This document shows positions 57,131 to 64,000 of a stretch of 64,000 nucleotides of DNA, in pieces. Made by a program: the position numbers and the translations under genes. Position 1 is the first letter of the stretch. Every line of letters starts with the position of its first letter. The notes under the pieces are model-generated. The model was not told the DNA's origin and searched no databases. It worked only from the letters and a program-made list of their open reading frames with translations. This stretch comes from Patiria miniata (lineage: Eukaryota; Echinodermata; Asteroidea; Valvatida; Asterinidae): positions 1,182,632 to 1,246,631 of the forward strand of contig NW_024037047.1 of the NCBI RefSeq assembly GCF_015706575.1. Reading direction: 5' to 3'.

Positions 57131-58631
57131 GAATTGTGAGTTTTCGCCCGATACCAAAAAAAAGTCAGTCAAGAAACTTGGATATGTTTAGTACTTTTCG
57201 TTTAAATTGGAAAAATAGGCTTGGCTACGTGCATTTGTAAAAGTTGTATCACCGGTATTTGCAATATCTGTCAATCTTGTCAAGCCTCATCAATATTAAT
57301 AAGGCTCCTATCCATTATGCTGTGCAGTAAAAAATTGCAGAATAGCCTCCTTCGCGAGTTATCAATTAATAAATATCACCCTTTTTGCCAGCTTCCATTG
57401 GTCGATACCGAGACCCACGTGAAGTTATGTCGAGTGACACTAATGAACATATACTAATCCGCACTTCGTCATTGTTTCCCCAAAATTAGCCGACCTGAAA
57501 ACTATGCTCCTGAGCTAGTTCGGTCAGCAAACTAATCCTCGTCAAAATTTACCTCGGAGACAGTTCAAGGTGTAACAAGCATTTGCAGCTACAGATACAG
57601 CTGAAATTCGGAATATACTTAGTTGATACAAATGTTCAACTACTAGTGAACTAACAACTTGAGGAGATTCTTAGAAATTGAGATTAATATATAGATTTGG
57701 GGACGTTTTCGAATGATTTCTTCCCGACTATAAGGTCAGTTTTACCAGTGACCAGTATTGATGTTTCAGAATCAATGACGGCGATTTTTCACAAACGTGA
57801 AGTTTAGAATATCTTCTTCCGTTATAATTTGACCTTTCAATCATACTGAGCATGTTTTTCGAGAAACACAACGCAAAGAAAGCCATGTTTTTTGGAATGC
57901 ATGAATTTCACTGCTCTGTTATAATGGATTTAGCGTCTATTCGTAATCGAATAAACTTTGTTCAACAAGGGCGACGCTTAGGCCTTTGCAATAACAAGGG
58001 CTCAATATTTCTCATTCACAATCACATGTAGGCCCAATGCAACCCCGTCCCCCAGTGCATACAGTGCATACATTGGAAGTTAGGTATAATCTTAAATTTT
58101 GGAACTTGCGAAGAGAAATAAAAGCAAGTTATTTTACGATAAATTCCAATCTGCTTCAATTAATAATACAAAGTGTGTAATTAAACCTTCACTAATGTTT
58201 AAAGCCGTATTTCAAAAAGAAATGACATTAAAATAAGGCTGCATTGTGCCTGCAAAATAGTCTTGCGCCATCCCATTCAACAGTTAACAATATAATGATA
58301 TACATTCAGGGAACTCAACAAAAATGGCCGACTTCGTGAATAAGGCTCATAGTGTAATAAAACGTTACGAATTACTAGATTTATGATGAAAGGAAAGAAT
58401 GCCAAAGCTGATAAAAACGCAGGTGGTTTGGTACAAGAAATTTAGTGGAAGAACGAGCCCCGGAGAATATCAGTGACGATAAGTATATGAATACCTAATG
58501 TAAGAATCTAAGGCTGTTGATAGAAAAATCCCAAAACTCATAAAACAAAACTCAAGAAATCCCATTCAAATGCATGGTCGGTTCCTGGTCCAATAGTCGG
58601 TTTCTTTACGGCTGCGGTGTAGTCTGTGTCA

Positions 58632-58768
58632 TTACTCCAGGCACACCCCAGTTATGACTGCATCCGAGTCTTCTCCTCCAAGCACGATGTTTTGGATGGT
58701 CAACGTAAAAACCTTTCTCTTGTATTTGAACTTCTTGGAGTATGGAAGCAATTCGGACAGATCGGACG
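58632..58768 (-). CDS. terminal exon of the minus-strand gene
   Basis: Acceptor ...TTTAAACCAAG on the minus strand; 45 codons after the split codon, including TAA. A different frame here is also open but has no connection to the upstream exons. Confidence 0.65.
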
Positions 58769-61602
58769 CTTGGTTTAAATAAAGAAAACAAAATTAGTAT
58801 GAAAACTGTGCTAATATTTTTCTGTCAGATAACATCACTTAGCAATGCAAACAAAGGGGAACTTTCAGACTGCGCCTCCTGAGAATACCAAGACAAACCA
58901 GTTTTGCCGCCTCCAGAATAAGAATCCCTAGTTCCACACCCCTCAAGAGGACCCTGCTTATACGCCACTGAATTAAGAAATGTGAGCGTAAATTATTAGT
59001 TCTTCATTACAAACAAAATACAGGAAAGTTAAAGACTGAGCATGAGCTAGATTTTCACCTGATTTTGTCAGCTTTTCTCGCTCGTATTAGTTCATACACT
59101 GATTGACATTTAGTTAATGAGCATACACAGCAAAAAGCATAACATCAATTATTTTGTGGGATCGAGAGCAGAGATAGGGGACGGCAAAAATCCTGGAAGA
59201 CAGGTTGATCCTCCAATAAGCTTGTGTACTTATGACGTCATACTTTGTTGAAGTGTGTGTTTTGCTTTGATGCTCAGTGGACCGTGAGCCCCACCTGGCT
59301 CCATAGGAAAGTGCACATTGTAAACAAAGTGTGGCGCTGTGAACTTACGCCACGTTCTGCGTACCACCAGTGACGCAAAAGTAGGGCATTTGAGTTGGGT
59401 AGATACGGATGCAGACCACAAGTAAAATAGGCCCAAAATTGCACCAATAGGCCCTAATTCCACTGCTTTCGGAACTCTCTTGAATAATTTGAGTGTGAAG
59501 GCCTAACTTCGGTGCGCAGATTTTCGGCATATGGGTTGGACTTTTTATGAAAACATCACGTTTCTTAGCCCATTTGAGATATGGCCGATACAGTTGAAGG
59601 ACGCTGTTTGGGTTGGTGTAATACAGAAGACTTTATCGAATAACACCCTCTTATTGTGCCTGCTAAATCTCAAATTTTATGTGCAGCATCGTCAATGGAT
59701 CATGATTATTCAGCTAGTTCGGTGTTTATTCACAAGAAATTGCTATTATTCACACTATTGCTATCACTCAGTCATGCATGTACATTAAAGCATTTCAACG
59801 AACGACTCTCGTTGAGCTGCCACAGTGGCCTAGTGGATAGTGGAGTGAACTACAGCCTGTCTCAAAAAAAAATATGGTACAATCAAAAACGATTTTTTTT
59901 TTCAATATTAAATCTCAACATAAGTAAGTCGTTTTGAGCATCACATTAAAGAAAAAAGACCAGGCTCTCCAATACTTTTTGTTTCATCTCATTTGCTTTT
60001 GTCAATCCAGAGATAACTCCAGTTTACTGCGGAACACAAAAATCGAGTTTGTTTCTTTTGCCAAGTTGCAACCTTTTGTGAGCTTCAAGACAGCATGGCA
60101 CAGTACTCGAAACAACTCTGTCCATGCATAAAAGTGGCACAAACAAACACTATTGGAAAGCCCAGTCTTTGTTCTTTAATATTATGTCAAGTAAGAATGA
60201 CTTATTTTGAAATTTTATATTTAACCAATTTTGAACCAACTTTATCTTTTGACATAAGAGCGGGTTCGCTCGCAGTCCTTTATACCAAAAATTGCTTGTG
60301 ACAGATGAATGACTTCTTGAGTCATTTGCGTTCATTCGTGTGTTATTCGAGTAATTCCAGTGAAAATTCACATCTTCCTAGTTGAACACAATACGTACGC
60401 TTTCATCGATGAGAAAAATGCATTCAAATGAAATCCGCGTTAAACATGCATTGCTAACGTTTAATGGAATGCAACACGTTCTTTGTGTGTTTAATTTAGT
60501 TCCGGACAAGGTGGTAACGTTGTGATCAGTGCGGTTTCACTTCTACTGTCACCTTATGGTTGCCGTTACCGTGTGAAAGCGATTGAAAAAAAAAGCCAAG
60601 TCTGAAAGAGCGCCCCCATTTGTCAGATATATGAGCTATAGTTTACCTTTCAGTTCTTCGTCGATGAGGATTTCCATGTCATAGTCGTTCTTGTAGTATT
60701 CAAGTGAAACATACAACCCACCGATGGGCGAGTAGTCGATAAACACGTCTAAACGTTAGAAACAAATGAGTCGACATCGATACTAGTTCAATGGATATCA
60801 CACTCTCCCCAAAAAGAATTGTGCTGCATGATTTGCTAATAATGAAAAGAAAACAGAACCCCATTTAAGAATACACCCACCAAGCCGCTTTCCCGTACAG
60901 GGTGAGTCAAAAAGAAAGTAATCGAATTTGAAAAATATTTTTCAACATATTTGACTCGCTTAATTTCATTAGAAAATATACAAATAAAATACATCATTTG
61001 GCTTTTAACTGTGCAAAGCCTACTATTGTAATGTGCATAGAATACTATTGGCTATTTCATTAAAACTCGGATGTCCGCCACTGATCATTTACCGTTTTAC
61101 GAATTGAGCACAGAGGGAGTCAAAACGAAAGTGACCCAGATTAATGATTTTTTTTTCTTGAAAAGCAATCGAATTTGATACATATGTTCGTGCACTCATT
61201 TGAAAAAGAGAATAATATTTGTACAAATGTATATTATTTTAGAATATTATTTGTATTTAAATGCTCGTGTGTAATCTGTAATTCTCACTCAGCTCAATAG
61301 CTACCAATGGCATTTCATGGACAGCAATAACATGGGTTATTTTAGTTATTCAACATTCATAAGTTGTGATAGCACGGATCAATTTCAGTTCTTCTTTTTT
61401 TCCAGTGAGTGGAAGAACATCTCTATAAAGACATGCTTGATTGGTGTATCATATTAAATTGCCTACTCATACAAAAACCTTGAATTCAGGTTACTTTCCT
61501 TTTGATTCACCCTGCACACCAGTAATTCCTTACCTATATCTTTTCCAATTAGAACAAAACAACCAACATCCCAACACTCGAAATCCTTCTCTTTACCGCA
61601 AG
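58632..61602 (-). CDS. three 3' exons of an unrecognised gene
   Basis: On the minus strand, exons 61534-61602, 60647-60748 and 58632-58768 join in frame through phase 1 GT-AG introns and end in TAA (58632-58634). The joined part gives about 102 residues: a Cys-containing segment ('CGKEKDFECWDVGCFVLIGK'), a Tyr/Asp-rich segment ('DYSPIGGLYVSLEYYKNDYD') and a basic-then-hydrophobic C terminus ('FTLTIQNIVLGGEDSDAVIT'). The exon 61534-61602 begins with two bases of a split codon, so at least one upstream exon exists; I could not find it in 61603-64000. The product is not recognised. Cys and beta-like pattern could fit a secreted or extracellular protein, but no signal peptide is visible. The 617-bp MITE at 60898-61514 fills most of one intron. 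Confidence 0.65.
59815..59870 (+). repeat. partial tRNA-like head
   Basis: 'GTGGCCTAGTGGATAGTGGA' resembles a box A region; box B is absent. It lies in an intron of the minus-strand gene. Confidence 0.35.
60647..60748 (-). CDS. middle exon of the minus-strand gene
   Basis: Acceptor CGTTTAG, donor CTGAAAG/GTAAAC on the minus strand. Phase 1 at both ends, 34 residues. Confidence 0.75.
60898..61514. mobile_element. MITE with CAGGGTGA-type inverted repeats, 617 bp, intronic
   Basis: Starts CAGGGTGAGTCAAAAAGAAA and ends TTTCCTTTTGATTCACCCTG, ~28-bp inverted repeats. A second internal 'GAGTCAAAACGAAAGTGACC' lies at about 61108. The left flank is TA but the right flank is CA, so the target duplication is eroded. 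Fragments occur in intron 1 of the plus-strand gene. Confidence 0.7.
61534..61602 (-). CDS. first visible exon of the minus-strand gene
   Basis: Acceptor TTTTTTTCAG, donor GATATAG/GTAAGG on the minus strand. 69 bases with four Cys codons. Confidence 0.65.
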
Positions 61603-63736
61603 CTGAAAAAAAGATGAAAAGTAACCATCAAAATCAGATACGCCCTCAACGGTCACTATATAAACACCTGCCTTCACAGTCCACTAAACTTTGGTATGCA
61701 ACCTTGTATTAAAATTCCCAAAGACACTGGTGCTAAATGCCCCTACTTCAAACTTCTTTTATAAATACTCAGAACTCTCACAGGTATTAAGCTGCTCAGA
61801 AAATGATGATTGACATGTCATCTAGCTTTCATTTTCTTTTCATTTTTCTTGGCGTTGACCATTAACTTTTCGAGATATTCTCACCCACAGAAGACGATCA
61901 CTATTTTCTAAAGTTGAAAAGTAGCCATCTTTAAAAAACGATCCCTCCACGACATGGCAAAATAGCGCCACTTTCGAGCCCAATTGTATCCAAAATGCTC
62001 AGAATTGGAATCCCAAGTCTGGGCCAGAGGTTCATTGCCATGTCTTTTCAATTCCCCAATTTTATGGCTCTCAGAACTCTCTGATATACACTATTTTGAG
62101 GGTAAAACTTTTATTCATGAGTTTGGCGAAAGGATTTGGGCCCATTTACCGGTATGCAGCCTCAGCATCTACAACGTGAACTACTACATTAGCAACAGTC
62201 GTCAGTCTCCTTATGACTAGCTTGTGGAAACATCGAGTTAAACCAACTGGTTCTTCTTAGAATCATGCAGTTCACAAAGAGATATCATTCAAATGGTGCA
62301 AACCTCCGATTCATTGAGCATGCCCATCATCTTCACCCATTCATTGAGCATGTCCATCATCTTCAAATTTCATAAGTACCATGATTAATTGCACACTAGT
62401 CCGAAAATTTGGATCTGTTAGTATTGTGTATCAGAGTCCCAAAACTTAAGTAATAGAAAACATGCAATACAAGAAAGTAGACTGACACCTGAAACAACCA
62501 GTCCTGTCCAACAACTCTTTAGTACTTCATCAATCAACTGTCAGGTAACTGCGCCAACAGAAATATCAAGGATGTCGGGTACTACATGTAGATCACTATT
62601 TCTACACATTCCTCCAAATCAGGCACCAGACTAATCACAATAAATGAAATAGTTAGGCTTTTCAAACAGTTGGACCATGGATAGACATGTACAAGTCTAG
62701 TCTTCAGCCTCATTGTGAAATCACTTGAATTCCCGCTCATGTGCAAGCCACTGCCAAATATTGAAGAAAAGTCCCCTTTTAAAGTTGAATACTGAGGTGC
62801 TTCCCTTTGTCCAATGAAAATTGGGGAAATTTGCTGGCTAAAAAGTGAGTAAAGTTGGCCTGATCTTCTTTTGCATCGTTTTGAGCACTTAAGGTCCCAG
62901 TCTGATTGCACACCTTCACTTTGTAGTAGACCAGCCTAATGTGGAAAAGTTCTCTAGTAAATAACTTCACGGTATTTTTGGGTAATAGCTTCTATGGAAT
63001 TAGTGTTGAGTTGCGGGCCCTTCCTTCTATTGTCTATGTTGTGACAAACACTATACACTGTAAATGGAGTAACACTTTGCCCCAGCAAGAAATTTCGTCA
63101 ATACATCCCTTTCTTAAGTTATTCGTTCAAGGTATTGGGCTTTGTATAATGTGCACGCCTCCTATACTATTCATAGCCTGAACGCAAAAGGGACTCATAG
63201 CTATGTCACGTGACAGGGAATCGGGCATCGCTGAGAAGATAACAAAAATGCGTGGACGTACGTATTATGTCCTTAGGGGCAATTAAGAAACGTACCGATA
63301 CCTATTGTATCCCAAAGATGCGCGCATTCACCTTGTCTCCGGATATCTTGAATTAGTCTCGCCAAACCCCAGTTCTGATGAGCTTCAAATTCACCAAGTT
63401 GCTTACTGGCACAGTTACCATGTTAAAACCTTATGGAAAATCGTATGCACAATAATAATGCTGTGATATTTAGCCCAGCAATCAAAATCGGGGGAAACAG
63501 AGGTGTCCTTAATTGACCTAATTTTTACTAGTGAACGATTGTCTAGCGTGGGGGACTTGAAAATATTGAAGGAAATTCCAAACATTATTGGAAAAAAAAT
63601 GGAAAGAAAACATTTTTTTGCGGGGGGGGGGGGTATTTTCGATTGAACTTATTCAAGTCTCCCACATTGGCCGACCCTTCGTCTAATTTTATGCCCAGTT
63701 TACGGACAGCCAACTGGTTTCCCTTTTTGTTTGCCA
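61603..63736. other. upstream side of the minus-strand gene, no exon recognised
   Basis: Open frames of up to 109 codons on the minus strand (62582-62911) lack splice context in the needed phase and show no motifs. A G tract of about 11 lies at 63620. Confidence 0.5.
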
Positions 63737-64000
63737 AGGCCAAAAAAAAAGTCTCCGGTTTCTGGTTTGCGCGCGCGTCGCCGTAGCCATGCGCGTCGGC
63801 AAAATGAAAACTTTTTTTTTCAATGAAAGATGATGTCTCAAAACTGCCAAACTCACTGGTTTGACTGGAATCCTGCTGCTGCACAATTTTAACGTCTTTT
63901 TAGATTGGTTTATGGTCGAGAATAAGCTTTATGTGGCCTCTCTGGACTCCCATATATTTGCACTCAGTTTAGTCAAGGACCATTTGCAGTCATCAGCCGA
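63737..64000. mobile_element. TA-flanked MITE family, copy cut by the window end
   Basis: Matches the first 264 bases of 47677-48048, starting AGGCCAAAAAAAAAGTCTCC; the preceding bases are CA, not TA. Confidence 0.8.

Noticed and set aside
62420..62540. Minus-strand stretch after CAG that is open for 37 codons and hydrophobic
   Set aside because: No start, no donor in the phase required by the exon at 61534, and composition compatible with AT-rich noise.
62582..62911. 109-codon minus-strand open frame as an upstream exon
   Set aside because: No donor with the required phase and no motif; treated as chance.

Overview
This window looks like non-coding, repeat-dense nuclear DNA from a marine deuterostome invertebrate, most likely an echinoderm or close ambulacrarian. 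The reasons are AT-rich spacers, small exons with consensus GT-AG introns, a BEL/Pao LTR retrotransposon, a Polinton-type polymerase fragment, many tRNA-derived SINEs and short inverted-repeat transposons, TTAGGG-type telomere-like repeats, and frequent TAGGCCT words. The species assignment is inference. No bacterial gene organisation is present. Positions 343-842 are a 500-base assembly gap.

Layout. 1-342 holds the exonuclease end of a Polinton/Maverick-type DNA polymerase B. 843-2768 is a ~220-bp satellite (nine copies) and ~3150-4515 a second, ~200-bp tandem repeat. 4516-9190 is repeat-rich spacer with a TTAA-flanked transposon and two hairpin elements. An intronless rhodopsin-class GPCR lies on the minus strand at 9249-10373. 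10374-18630 contains a hAT-type MITE, a decayed BEL/Pao pol relic, and a ~1-kb direct duplication. 18631-41664 is a tandem segmental duplication: copy A (18631-~34066) carries a recently inserted BEL/Pao element (22534-29536) that is absent from copy B (34075-41664), where the empty site is preserved. 41665-45895 is minisatellite, SINE with a nested hAT MITE, and a LINE-like tail.

Two multi-exon genes were assembled from splice signals and reading-frame continuity. The first (plus strand, 45896-52917, five exons, first three introns all phase 1) encodes a ~382-residue protein with an N-terminal domain resembling the TRADD-N-like adaptor domains of invertebrate immune proteins, a helical linker and a C-terminal apolipoprotein-L-like membrane segment. 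It is the most interesting item here; one base appears to be missing in exon 3. The second (minus strand, 58632-61602, three 3' exons) encodes an unrecognised protein whose 5' exons were not found.

The nested insertions give a relative chronology: piggyBac-like MITE, then SINE, then segmental duplication, then BEL/Pao in copy A and a TA-flanked MITE in copy B. All family names rest on motifs read by eye; no database search was possible.
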